A stretch of DNA of 64,000 bases from Ridgeia piscesae (Eukaryota > Annelida > Polychaeta > Sabellida > Siboglinidae), in contig JAODUO010001095.1 in assembly GCA_025642075.2 (NCBI GenBank), positions 124,001-188,000 on the forward strand, read 5' to 3'. Within the stretch, counting starts at the first letter, position 1. Each line of letters begins with the position of its first letter. The position numbers were made by a program, and so were the translations under genes. Of this stretch, positions 25,155-37,000 are shown piece after piece. The notes below the pieces were generated by a model that worked only from the letters and a program-made list of their open reading frames with translations, was not told the origin of the DNA and did not search any database.

Positions 25155-25293
25155 ATCCGTCCGTCCGTCCGTCCGTCCGTCCGTCCGTCCGTCCGTCCGT
25201 CCGTCCGTCCGTCCGTCCGTCCGTCCGTCCGTCCGTCCGTCCGTCCGTCCGTCCGTCCGTCCGTCCGTCCGTCCGTCCGTCCGTCCGTCCGTT
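25155..25293. repeat. (CCGT)n microsatellite
   Basis: About 34 perfect CCGT repeats in the intron between ELMOD exons b and c. Confidence 0.98.
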
Positions 25294-25504
25294 GAGCTTA
25301 ACTGGATAACAAGCCTTTCTGATTTTGCACTGGCATTTCCCATTGTATTGCCACACTAGAAATTGGTATTCTTCTGAAGACATCTCAGTGCCACCCAAAA
25401 TACATTTTTAGTCCTTTGGTCCGAAGGTCCAATGGACTTATGACATCACTTTATGCCTGCCGTATCTGTTTATAAAATTGACCTGCATCTTTCTTCTCTT
25501 GTAG

Positions 25505-25638
25505 TTATGGTCAACATTAAAACCAGACACACAGTTGAAGTCGCGATTATCTCCCCAATGGACGGAACTTGGTTTCCAAGGTGATGACCCCATGACAGAC
25601 TTTCGTGGCATGGGATTGCTAGGACTTCGCAATTTGCT
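25505..25638 (+). CDS. ELMOD2: ELMOD1/2-like protein, exon c (ELMO-domain signature)
   Basis: The acceptor is TTCTCTTGTAG and the donor GTGAGT. The peptide starts LWSTLKPDTQLKSRLSPQW and contains the family signature WTELGFQGDDP, then TDFRGMGLLGLRNL. In ELMOD proteins the Arg in this TDFRG stretch is the invariant residue linked to GAP activity, and it is present here. The exon ends two bases into a Leu codon that exon d completes. Vertebrate ELMOD1/2 carry GFQGDDPKTDFRGMG at the same place, so assignment to this subfamily rather than to ELMO1-3 is firm. Confidence 0.95.
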
Positions 25639-25879
25639 GTGAGTAATTTACATGTTGTCTACTATTCAGGGATTATTAAGTGACTTGATTTTTAAGCATC
25701 AGGCCCTGTTATTAAGCTATAATTATTAAATAATTAACATGACGCAATGTCCATATGGTTGCTTAAGGAACTTGTTTCTTTGCAGTAGTTTGTGTAAAGG
25801 CAAAGTATTTGACACATGTTTTGTAATGCTTATCAAATGCTGGCCATATTTCTAAAGACGAATATAGCAACATAGCAAG

Positions 25880-26099
25880 AAAAACGTTGAAAATAAATGT
25901 GTCATCTACCTGGTATACACGTATAGCAGCATTACAAAATAGAGCTGCACAAAGGTGGATGACATTGTTTGGTGTTGGTACAGATGCTGTCCTAGGAACT
26001 CAAAGTAACCACACAAGCATCAAGTGCCATCTCCATTACAGATTATCTCAGATCAAACGTGTCCTACATAATGGACTCTGTATTGTGAAAATGTGATGC
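25880..26099 (+). mobile_element. Possible LINE C-terminal relic
   Basis: The open frame contains LQNRAAQRWM, then FGVGTDA. LQNRAAR-type motifs lie after the reverse transcriptase domain in several LINE clades. The rest is not clearly alignable by eye. It lies inside an ELMOD intron. Confidence 0.25.
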
Positions 26100-26394
26100 T
26101 TTCCCCATCTGCTTTATAATTATCATCACCTTGGTATTCAGAATAAACAGGTTATATATGCATGTTGCAGTTGTAGCTGTCACAGAATTTATGTATAAAG
26201 AGTTAAAAAATGTACAGTTCTAATACACAAGGAACTGGTGTTATTTTGTCTATCGTAAAATACACCTGTTTAACTCTTCATCTGATGTTTAATGTCAGTG
26301 GTACAAATAAACCCAAGTTCAAGTTTGGGCTGTACAGGTGTAGCCTGAGACTTGTCCTGGTGATATCGTGTGCTGTGTAAAGGAGTTGTTGTCT

Positions 26395-26470
26395 TTGAGA
26401 ATTATTCTCAACCAGGAGTTCCCATCCCACTGGGGGCTGCTGAAAACTAACTGCCCGGGGGTCCATGAGA
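26395..26470. mobile_element. Possible hAT terminal inverted repeat
   Basis: TTATTCTCAACCAGGAGTTC resembles the CAGnGGTTCTCAACC end of Charlie/ZBED-type hAT elements and lies about 500 bp upstream of the hAT transposase relic. No matching inverted end was found downstream, so the pairing is unproven. Confidence 0.35.
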
Positions 26471-26929
26471 TGGCAGCAGAAAACTGTAATTTTCTATAGC
26501 CAGGTACAATTAAAACAATTTTTTTCTGACATAACTATGAATATGGCCACTTGTTTTCTGGTATAAATAAGATACATACACAACATAGTCACACTACCAT
26601 ACATTTACTGTCATAAAACCACCAACAAGTGAAAACCAAACATAAAGCTCCATGAGTTAGGCCTGACCTGGCAAAGTAAGTACCTGAGGGATAAGAAATG
26701 GCTAACTCAAGTCAGCTATCTTGTTGATACATTGAGCGACACAATCAAGCTTAACACAATGATGCTGGGGGCAAACAAAAACATTATTGTGTCAATCATT
26801 GTGTCAAGGCATTAAAAGGAAAAGGAAAACAGTACTGTGGAAAACTTGAACCCTATCAGGAGTCACTGACATGTTTGAATAGATGCATCCTGTCATTCAG
26901 GAGAGAAACATGAATGTCAGTGTCATCCA

Positions 26930-27480
26930 GTGTCAGGTGATGGAGGTTACAGTGCATCTATCAGGGTTGTTGGACACATTCAACAGTTATTTGTGGAACT
27001 CACAGAGGAATAAAAGATTCTGGATTTAAAACCCATTTATTGCAAACATCAAGGAAAACCTTCCCAGAAACTTCCCATTCCATGCTCTCAGAGAAGAAGA
27101 GCTCATTGTCTTGACTTCTGACAGTTCCACAAAACCTTGTTTCAATGAAGCACTGTTGGAAATATTCTTGTCACAGTGTGGGGTGGATGGAGTTCAATGT
27201 GTGGCAGGATGCAGCAGTGAAGGTTTTGATACTATCCAGCACCACCTACCTATGTGAGGCTGGCTTCTCAGTCATGACAAGATTGAACACTAAATACAGG
27301 GCCAGGTTGACCATGGAAGACGACATGTGTGTCTGTCAAAGATCTCTCCATGTGTTGGTCATGTGTGTCTGTCAAAGATCTCTCCATGTGTTGGTCATGT
27401 GTGTCTGTCAAAGATCTCTCCATGCGTTGGTCATATTACTGGCAGGCATCAGCAGCAGTCCTCACACTGAGTAAGGGCAG
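26930..27480 (+). pseudogene. hAT transposase relic (ZBED5/SCAND3-like C-terminus)
   Basis: One frame reads NPFIANIKENLP, then EELIVLTSDSSTK. A shifted frame then reads STTYLCEAGFSVMTRLNTKY and RARLTMEDDM. These match the C-terminal hAT dimerisation region of domesticated and active ZBED5/SCAND3-like transposases (STTYLCExxFSxLTxxKxKYRxRLxVEDDL). An in-frame TAA precedes NPF and at least one frameshift separates the two parts, so it is dead. It lies in the ELMOD intron between exons c and d. The end of the relic runs into a three-copy 36-bp repeat. Confidence 0.75.
27322..27437. repeat. 36-bp tandem repeat, 3 copies
   Basis: The unit contains TGTGTGTCTGTCAAAGATCT, then CTCCATGTGTTGGTCA. It arose at the end of the hAT relic coding part. 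The period keeps the frame. Confidence 0.9.
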
Positions 27481-27835
27481 CTTGTTGTTAGGCAATCATG
27501 AGAACAGTCATGAACAGTTTTTAAATCTGCTTTAACATACCAACTGTGACTTTTATTTCACTTAAGACTGTTTTTATATACAGTGTACCAGTAATATTTA
27601 ACAAGTTGACCATGAATATTTAACAAGCTGCATGATAGCATTAACAACTGCAAATATGTTTTCTTTTAATGTTTAATAAATGCATATAAAATACAGTGAC
27701 TGTTGACATTGTTATAGTGGTAACATGTGGGATGTCATATCTTATGTGCGGTGTCCCCACATTTCTGTACTGTACATAGGAGGCCTTGTAAAGAAAAAGG
27801 TTGGTTATGTTGTAACCTTGATGATTCTCTTCTAG

Positions 27836-27904
27836 GTTCTTTGTGTCAAGCTACACTGACCAGGCACGTTCAATGTTGACGCGCTCCTTCCATCCTCAGT
27901 ATGG
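27836..27904 (+). CDS. ELMOD2: ELMOD1/2-like protein, exon d
   Basis: The acceptor is GATTCTCTTCTAG and the donor GTAAGT. This 69-nt exon encodes (L)FFVSSYTDQARSMLTRSF, then HPQYG. It corresponds to the vertebrate stretch before GYSYAIVGINL. It joins directly to exon e without the KEEISKFSKAEWEKKR-type insert present in ELMOD1, so the gene is ELMOD2-like at this point. Phase is consistent on both sides. Confidence 0.92.
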
Positions 27905-30900
27905 GTAAGTGTCCCACCTATCCTACTTCAAAGTGACACACACTGCCATCATAATTGAGTTTGTGACACCTGATAGCAGAAGTTGACATGTGAATGGCAA
28001 GACCAGTGCATAATGAGTCAAACTGACGTGTCATGAATACAGACAGATTTATTAACGTGGACGTGGCTTATTATTAGTGGACAATGCTTATAGCATGCCA
28101 AACACTCAGTCAGTGTCTTGTCTGATTGTGATGACAGGTGCTGTGTATAGTGGACAGTTGGCTGGTGGTTAGTGCTACATCAGTAACCACTCAATCAGAA
28201 CGCCACTGAAAGTGGCATTCTCCTAGATATACTCTTGTTAATGTCTTTAAAATTAAATAAAAAATTTAAACAATCTTTAACAAATGAACTCTGTCCATAG
28301 AAGAAATTAGACAATACACCTGTACTGTACTTATATTTATTTTATAAAAAACAGTTGTGTAAGTTTGTGACAGTACATTATCTGTGGACTGTTGTCTTGA
28401 TGTGTTGCTATGAATTCATAGAGTGTATTGAGATCAGTGGTGAAGTAAGAATTAGCAGTTGAGACTGTCGTGTGCCAAATAATAGTATAGTGCCAAATAA
28501 ACACTAGGGTCAAGTAGTAATATAGCGTGGCAAATAGAAAAAGCTAAGAAACTACCACTTGCCAGTTGCTACCAGTTTGAACCATGAGGCGCTGCTCACG
28601 GTGGCTGCATTTACAGCGGTCATATGCAGCAGTAGCATTTAACTAATATACCATACTAAGCTCCCAACAATTAACACTTCCAACAAATTCATTTAATCAG
28701 ACGATGCAGATCTGATGGTCTAACACTTTGGGATCATAGTCTATGCTCGCCGAAAGCTTCACTATTATTATGAATGACGCAGACGTAGCCATTAGAAGGA
28801 ACCACATGATCTACATAGGGTCAGATAGGGTGCTTATAGGGTGGCATTTTTCATTAAATAAATAACCAAGCTAACCTGGACATTTATTTTGCTAGTTCTA
28901 CGTAAAGGCAATGTCACACATAGCTAATGAAAGGACTCTGTATAATCATCACTGTTGCATTAATTTACGTTGTAATAGAAGCATGTATGTGAGTCACCCT
29001 GTTCTCTTCAGGGCAGATAAGTTTAGAGGGACTACTTGTTCCTGCAGCAGCCGACGTATCTGTGTGCAGTACAGTCCACCTGCAAGAGACAGGTACCACG
29101 TAGCTGTCTAAACTAGCAGATAAGGCATCTTATTGTGTGTGTCTTCAACATGTCATCCTCAACTTCCCAACACACAACCTACAGGTGCTGCAACAGTACC
29201 TCACTTTCAACACTCACTTAAATAGTACATCTTGCTGCATAACTGGCACCTACAGCTAGGCTCACACCAACCGACTAACACTGATTTGGAGTTCAAGACA
29301 GCGTAAAAAGTAGTCAGGGCTAAACAGCAATCAGTTTCACCCACTAGCACCAACTACAACTGGTGCAAACCATCCAGGCTGGTCAGTGGTCAGTGGTCAG
29401 TGGTCAGTATGTGCCATTTGAACCAGCACACACCAACTGACTTAGTTCTCAGCACTCAGCACAATTCTTATGGAAAATCCAAATGTCTAGTGATGTAATT
29501 TCCAACAGAGAACAAGGTGCTAATTTTACTGCAACACAATCTACCTGGTTATCATTTGGGCTTTTAATTTTCACGAGATGAAAATGGCAAATTTCGTTTT
29601 TTTTAAATTATGTTTCAAAAGGACAAATTTATCTTCCTGAGGCACGTTTTCAGACCAAACTAATACTTAGCTAGTGAACCACACATGTTACGCCTACTGC
29701 TGCATATGGAAGGCATAACCAAAAGTGGCCGACCAGTCATCAGATATGTGCAGACTTGACACCAGATACCTGCTATTTTACCTCAACTAAACTGAATATG
29801 CTGACTACTGATTCAAAATTTGAATTATAATTAGTCAGTGAAAAACTTACAACATTCGGCCTTAAGTTCAGCACATGTGCCAACTCACTGCTGATGGTTT
29901 TAATGTTGGCTAGTCGGTTCATATGTGCCAAAAATTGTTTGGTTTGTGTGCACCTCAGGCTACACATATTGGGCCGTGAAACTTTAGACACATGCAAAAC
30001 AACATAGATACTGTATATTTATTTACTTGTAGCAAAAGCGTGTTACTATCTGTATGCTTGAACACACTCTGATACTTAAGATGTCAAGGAAATGTATAGT
30101 TATGTAACAGTGTCACTACACTTTGGGTTAGTTGATCCACTTGTACCATCTACCCTTCTGGATGTGCACTTCTTCAATGGAAGGTAAAGCCAGGATATGT
30201 TGAATGTCATCTTTTTGTTCAATTTTTACAAGGTTTACATTGTCATTGTTGAACATAACTTGTGGAATATGTATTTTTTCAAAACCAGTTGCTAAACCAT
30301 ATAACGAATACTGGCTCAGCAGTGTTCCAGAATATGGTGCATCGCTGTATCAGATAACGACCCTAGTCACCCTACTAGTCATGGCCTATCTCATCCTCGC
30401 CATTTCTTGTATGCATGGTAATCTGTCTTGGAAGGTCTCAACATTATACCATCTATCAAGACAACTCTGATATTGTAGTTGTATTTAGCAGCAAATAATA
30501 GACACACCATGCACTGCCACAGTGTACAGACGTGTCTACAGGCACTACCCACGGTAGTGCTTGCATTGAGTTTGTAAACCCCACAAACGTGCACCATGAC
30601 ATGTATACATAGTATACCATATATACCACAGTGTGCCATAGTACACTGTATACGGAGAAATAAACTGATATAGTGGCGCCACCTGTTGAGTGACACATCT
30701 TAATGATGTTGTGGATGTCAGAACCAGGAAGTAATGTGGTGTGTATTCTCTGCTGTTGTATCACATTGGTAGTGGTGTGACCTGGTCGTACAAAACATGA
30801 AACCTTTCTGGATTGTTTAGCTTGGTCCCCCAAATGTGCAGTAAAGTGTTGCAATAGTGACTATTGATGGTAGAGTTGACCAGTGAATTATGTGTTGTAG
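27905..30900. other. ELMOD intron, no other gene seen
   Basis: About 3.0 kb of AT-rich sequence. A short GTCAGTG iteration (about 29383-29408) is the only repeat noticed. Open frames on both strands have no recognisable domain. Confidence 0.5.
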
Positions 30901-31034
30901 ATATTCCTTTGCCATAGTCGGCATCAACTTGACGAGTCTGGCCTACTCAATGTTGACGGCAGGTCACTTGAAGACACACTTCTACAACCTGGTTGATGGC
31001 TGTCCTCAACTCACTCACTTCCACCACGTCTACT
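30901..31034 (+). CDS. ELMOD2: ELMOD1/2-like protein, exon e
   Basis: The acceptor is TTATGTGTTGTAG and the donor GTGAGT. The peptide YSFAIVGINLTSLAYSML, then GHLKTHFYNLVDG and LTHFHHVYC, aligns closely with ELMOD1 (YSFAIVGINITDLAYNLL; LKTHFYN) and ELMOD2. This is the hydrophobic core of the ELMO domain. The final T of the exon begins a Cys codon that exon f completes. The donor region itself (GTGAGTCACCCCACTCACAC) is duplicated about 130 bp downstream. Confidence 0.95.
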
Positions 31035-31057
31035 GTGAGTCACCCCACTCACACACG

Positions 31058-34000
31058 GCACACACATGTTTCTGTTGTGTGCAAGTTACCTGTTTGACGT
31101 ATCAGTCATGTTTCTGTTGTGTGCAAGTTACCTGTTTGATGTATTGGTCATGTTTCTGTTGTGTGCAAGTCACCCCACTCACACACGGCACACACCTCAT
31201 CCTGTCTCAACCAGGCTGTCTTAGTTCAACTTCAATAAATTAACTTATTTTCCCTCGTGTATCAGCATAGTTTGATTTGTAAAGCTATTTTCCAAATTGT
31301 AAGGATGTGGGTTGTATTAATAAAGCATTCAGATTGTTGAAACTTAGAATATCAATATAATTTATTCTATGTGTTTGATGTGTCAGTCATATGTTTCTGT
31401 TGTGTGCAAGTTACCTCTTTGATGTATCAGTCATGTTTCTGTTGTGTGCAAGTTACCTGTTTGATGTATCAGTCATGTTTCTGTTGTGTGCAAGTTACCT
31501 GTTTGACTATCAGTCATGTTTCTGTAGTGTGCAAGTTACCTGTTTGATGTGTCAGTCATATGTTTCTGTTGTGTGCAAGTTACCTCTTTGGTGTATCAGT
31601 CATGTTTCTGTTGTGTGCAAGTTACCTCTGATGTATCAGTCATGTTTCTGTTGTGTGCAAGTTACCTGTTTGATGTATCAGTCATGTTTCTGTTGTGTGC
31701 AAGTTACCTGTTTGATGTGTCAGTCATATGTTTCTGTTGTGTGCAAGTTACCTGTTTGATGTATCAGTCATGTTTCTGTTGTGTGCAAGTTACCTCTTTG
31801 ATGTGCCAGTCATGTTTCTGTTGTGTGCAAGTTACCTGTTTGATGTGTCAGTCATATGTTTCTGTTGTGTGCAAGTTACCTCTTTGATGTGCCAGTCATG
31901 TGTTTCTGTTGTGTGCAAGTTACCTGTTTGATGTGTCTGTTATATGTTTCAGTTGTGTGCAAGTTACCTGTTTGATGTGTCTGTTATATGTTTCTGTTGT
32001 GTGCAAGTTACCTGTTTGATGTGCCAGTCATATGTTTCTGTTGTATGCAAGTTACTTGTTTGATGTATCAGTCATGTTTCTGTTGTGTGCAAGTTACCTG
32101 TTTGATGTGTCTGTTATATGTTTCTGTTGTGTGCAAGTTACCTGTTTGATGTGCCAGTCATATGTTTCTGTTGTATGCAAGTTATTTGTTTGATGTATCA
32201 GTCATGTTTCTGTTGTATGCAAGTTACCTGTTTGATGTGTCTGTTATATGTTTCTGTTGTGTGCAAGTTACCTGTTTGATGTGTCTGTTATATGTTTCTG
32301 TTGTGTGCAAGTTACCTGTTTGATGTGCCAGTCATATGTTTCTGTTGTATGCAAGTTATTTGTTTGATGTATCAGTCATGTTTCTGTTGTGTGCAAGTTA
32401 CCTGTTTGATGTGTCTGTTATATGTTTCTGTTGTGTGCATGTTACCTGTTTGATATGCCAGTCATATGTTTCTGTTGTACGTTACCTGTTTGATGTATCA
32501 GTCATGTTTCTGTTGTGTGCAAGTTACCTGTTTGATGTGTCTGTTATATGTTTCTGTTGTGTGCATGTTACCTGTTTGATGTGCCAGTCATATGTTTCTG
32601 TTGTGTGTAAGTTACCTGTTTGATGTATCAGTCATGTTTCTGTTGTGTGCAAGTTACCTTTTTGATGTGTCAGTCATATGTTTCTGTTGTGTGCAAGTTA
32701 CCTGTTTGACGTATCAGTCATGTTTCTGTTGTGTGCAAGTTACCTGTTTGATGTGTCTGTTATATGTTTCTGTTGTGTGCAAGTTACCTGTTTGACGTAT
32801 CAGTCATGTTTCTGTTCTGTGCAAGTTACCTCTTTGATGTGCCAGTCATGTGTTTCTGTTGTGTGCAAGTTACCTGTTTGATGTGTCTGTTATATGTTTC
32901 AGTTGTGTGCAAGTTACCTGTTTGATGTGTCTGTTATATGTTTCTGTTGTGTGCAAGTTACCTGTTTGATGTGCCAGTCATATGTTTCTGTTGTATGCAA
33001 GTTATTTGTTTGATATATCAGTCATGTTTCTGTTGTGTGCAAGTTACCTGTTTGATGTGTCTGTTATATGTTTCTGTTGTGTGCAAGTTACCTGTTTGAT
33101 GTGCCAGTCATATGTTTCTGTTGTATGCAAGTTATTTGTTTGATGTATCAGTCATGTTTCTGTTGTGTGCAAGTTACCTGTTTGATGTGTCTGTTATATG
33201 TTTCTGTTGTGTGCAAGTTACCTGTTTGATGTGTCTGTTATATGTTTCTGTTGTGTGCAAGTTACCTGTTTGATGTGCCAGTCATATGTTTCTGTTGTAT
33301 GCAAGTTATTTGTTTGATGTATCAGTCATGTTTCTGTTGTGTGCAAGTTACCTGTTTGATGTGTCTGTTATATGTTTCTGTTGTGTGCATGTTACCTGTT
33401 TGATATGCCAGTCATATGTTTCTGTTGTACGTTACCTGTTTGATGTATCAGTCATGTTTCTGTTGTGTGCAAGTTACCTGTTTGATGTGTCTGTTATATG
33501 TTTCTGTTGTGTGCATGTTACCTGTTTGATGTGCCAGTCATATGTTTCTGTTGTAAGTTACCTGTTTGATGTATCAGTCATGTTTCTGTTGTGTGCAAGT
33601 TACCTGTTTGATGTGTCTGTTATATGTTTCTGTTGTGTGCAAGTTACCTGTTTGATGTGTCTGTTATATGTTTCTGTTGTGTGCAAGTTACCTGTTTGAT
33701 GTGTCAGTCATGTTTCTGTTGTGTGCAAGTTACCTGTTTGATGTGTCAGTCATATGTTTCTGTTGTGTGCAAGTTACCTGTTTGACGTATCAGTCATGTT
33801 TCTGTTGTGTGCAAGTTACCTGTTTGATGTGTCTGTTATATGTTTCTGTTGTGTGCAAGTTACCTGTTTGATGTGCCAGTCATATGTTTCTGTTGTATGC
33901 AAGTTATTTGTTTGATGTATCAGTCATGTTTCTGTTGTGTGCAAGTTACCTGTTTGATGTGTCTGTCATATGTTTCTGTTGTGTGCAAGTTACCTGTTTG

Positions 34001-37000
34001 ATGTGTCTGTTATATGTTTCTGTTGTGTGCAAGTTACCTGTTTGATGTGTCAGTCATATGTTTCTGTTGTGTGCAAGTTACCTGTTTGATGTGTCTGTTA
34101 TATGTTTCTGTTGTGTGCAAGTTACCTGTTTGATGTGCCAGTCATATGTTTCTGTTGTGTGCAAGTTACCTGTTTGATGTGTCAGTCATATGTTTCTGTT
34201 GTGTGCAAGTTACCTGTTTGATGTGTCGTATTGTTTCTGTTGTGTGCAAGTTACCTGTTTGATGTGTCTGTTATATGTTTCAGTTGTGTGCAAGTTACCT
34301 GTTTGATGTGCCAGTCATATGTTTCTGTTGTATGCAAGTTATTTGTTTGATGTATCAGTCATGTTTCTGTTGTGTGCAAGTTACCTCTTTGATGTGCCAG
34401 TCATGTTTCTGTTGTGTGCAAGTTACCTGTTTGATGTGTCAGTCATATGTTTCTGTTGTGTGCAAGTTACCTCTTTGATGTGCCAGTCATATGTTTCTGT
34501 TGTATGCAAGTTATTTGTTTGATGTATCAGTATTGTTTCGTTGTGTGCAAGTTACCTGTTTGATGTGTCTGTTATATGTTTCTGTTGTGTGCAAGTTACC
34601 TGTTTGATGTGCCAGTCATATGTTTCTGTTGTTGCAAGTTACTTGTTTGATGTATCAGTCATGTTTCTGTTGTGTGCAAGTTACCTGTTTGATGTGTCTG
34701 TTATATGTTTCTGTTGTGTGCAAGTTACCTGTTTGATGTGTCAGTCATATGTTTCTGTTGTGTGCAAGTTACCTTGTTTGATGTATGCCAGTCATATGTT
34801 TCTGTTGTTGCAAGTTACCTGTTTGATGTGTCAGTCATGTTTCTGTTGTGTGCAAGTTACCTGTTTGATGTGTCTGTCATATGTTTCTGTTGTGTGCAAG
34901 TTACCTGTTTGATGTGCCAGTCATATGTTTCTGTTGTGTGCAAGTTACCTGTTTGATGTATCAGTCATGTTTCTGTTGTGTGCAAGTTACCTGTTTGATG
35001 TGTCTGTTATATGTTTCTGTTGTGTGCAAGTTACCTGTTTGACGTATCAGTCATGTTTCTGTTGTGTGCAAGTTACCTGTTTGATGTGTCAGTCATATGT
35101 TTCTGTTGTGTGCAAGTTACCTGTTTGATGTATCAGTCATGTTTCTGTTGTGTGCAAGTTACCTGTTTGATGTGTCAGTCATTGTTTCTGTTGTGTGCAA
35201 GTTACCTGTTTGATGTATCAGTCATGTTTCTGTTGTGTGCAAGTTACCTGTTTGATGTGTCTGTTATATGTTTCTGTTGTGTGCAAGTTACCTGTTTGAT
35301 GTGCCAGTCATATGTTTCTGTTGTATGCAAGTTATTTGTTTGATGTATCAGTCATGTTTCTGTTGTGTGCAAGTTACCTGTTTGATGTGTCTGTTATATG
35401 TTTCTGTTGTGTGCAAGTTACCTGTTTGACGTATCAGTCATGTTTCTGTTGTGTGCAAGTTACCTGTTTGATGTGTCAGTCATATGTTTCTGTTGTGTGC
35501 AAGTTACCTGTTTGATGTGTCTGTTATATGTTTCTGTTGTGTGCAAGTTACCTGTTTGATGTGTCTGTTATATGTTTCTGTTGTGTGCAAGTTACCTGTT
35601 TGATGTGTCAGTCATATGTTTCTGTTGTGTGCAAGTTACCTGTTTGATATTCTGTTCATGTTTCTGTTGTGTGCAGTTACCTGTTTGATGTGCCAGTCAT
35701 ATGTTTCTGTTGTGCAAGTTACCTGTTTGATGTATCAGTCATGTTTCTGTTGTGTGCAAGTTACCTGTTTGATGTGTCTGTTATATGTTTCTGTTGTGTG
35801 CATGTTACCTGTTTGATGTGCCAGTCATATGTTTCTGTTGTGTGTAAGTTACCTGTTTGATGTATCAGTCATGTTTCTGTTGTGTGCAAGTTACCTGTTT
35901 GATGTGTCAGTCATATGTTTCTGTTGTGTGCAAGTTACCTGTTTGATGTGCCAGTATATGTTTCTGTTGTAAGTTACCTGTTTGATGTTCAGTCATGTTT
36001 CTGTTGTGTGCAAGTTACCTGTTTGATGTGTCTGTTATATGTTTCTGTTGTGTGCAAGTTACCTGTTTGATGTGTCTGTTATATGTTTCTGTTGTGTGTA
36101 AGTTACCTGTTTGATGTATCAGTCATGTTTCTGTTGTGTGCAAGTTACCTTTTTGATGTGTCAGTCATATGTTTCTGTTGTGTGCAAGTTACCTGTTTGA
36201 TGTGTCAGTCATATGTTTCTGTTGTGTGCAAGTTACCTGTTTGATGTGTCTGTTATATGTTTCTGTTGTGTGCAAGTTACCTGTTTGATCGTATCAGTCA
36301 TGTTTCTGTTGTGTGCAAGTTACCTGTTTGATGTGTCAGTCATATGTTTCTGTTGTGTGCAAGTTACCTGTTTGATGTATCAGTCATGTTTCTGTTGTGT
36401 GCAAGTTACCTGTTTGATGTGTCTGTTATATGTTTCTGTTGTGTGCAAGTTACCTGTTTGATGTGTCTGTTATATGTTTCTGTTGTGTGCAAGTTACCTG
36501 TTTGATGTGTCTGTTATATGTTTCTGTTGTGTGCAAGTTACCTGTTTGATGTGTCGTTATATGTTTCTGTTGTGTGCAAGTTACCTGTTTGATGTGCCAG
36601 TCATATGTTTCTGTTGTATGCAAGTTATTTGTTTGATGTATCAGTCATGTTTCTGTTGTGTGCAAGTTACCTGTTTGATGTGTCTGTTATATGTTTCTGT
36701 TGTGTGCATGTTACCTGTTTGATGTGTCTGTTATATGTTTCTGTTGTGTGCATGTTACCTGTTTGATATGCCAGTCATATGTTTCTGTTGTACGTTACCT
36801 GTTTGATGTATCAGTCATGTTTCTGTTGTGTGCAAGTTACCTGTTTGATGTGTCTGTTATATGTTTCTGTTGTGTGCAAGTTACCTGTTTGATGTGTCAG
36901 TCATATGTTTCTGTTGTGTGCAAGTTACCTGTTTGATGTGCCAGTCATATGTTTCTGTTGTATGCAAGTTATTTGTTTGATGTATCAGTCATGTTTCTGT

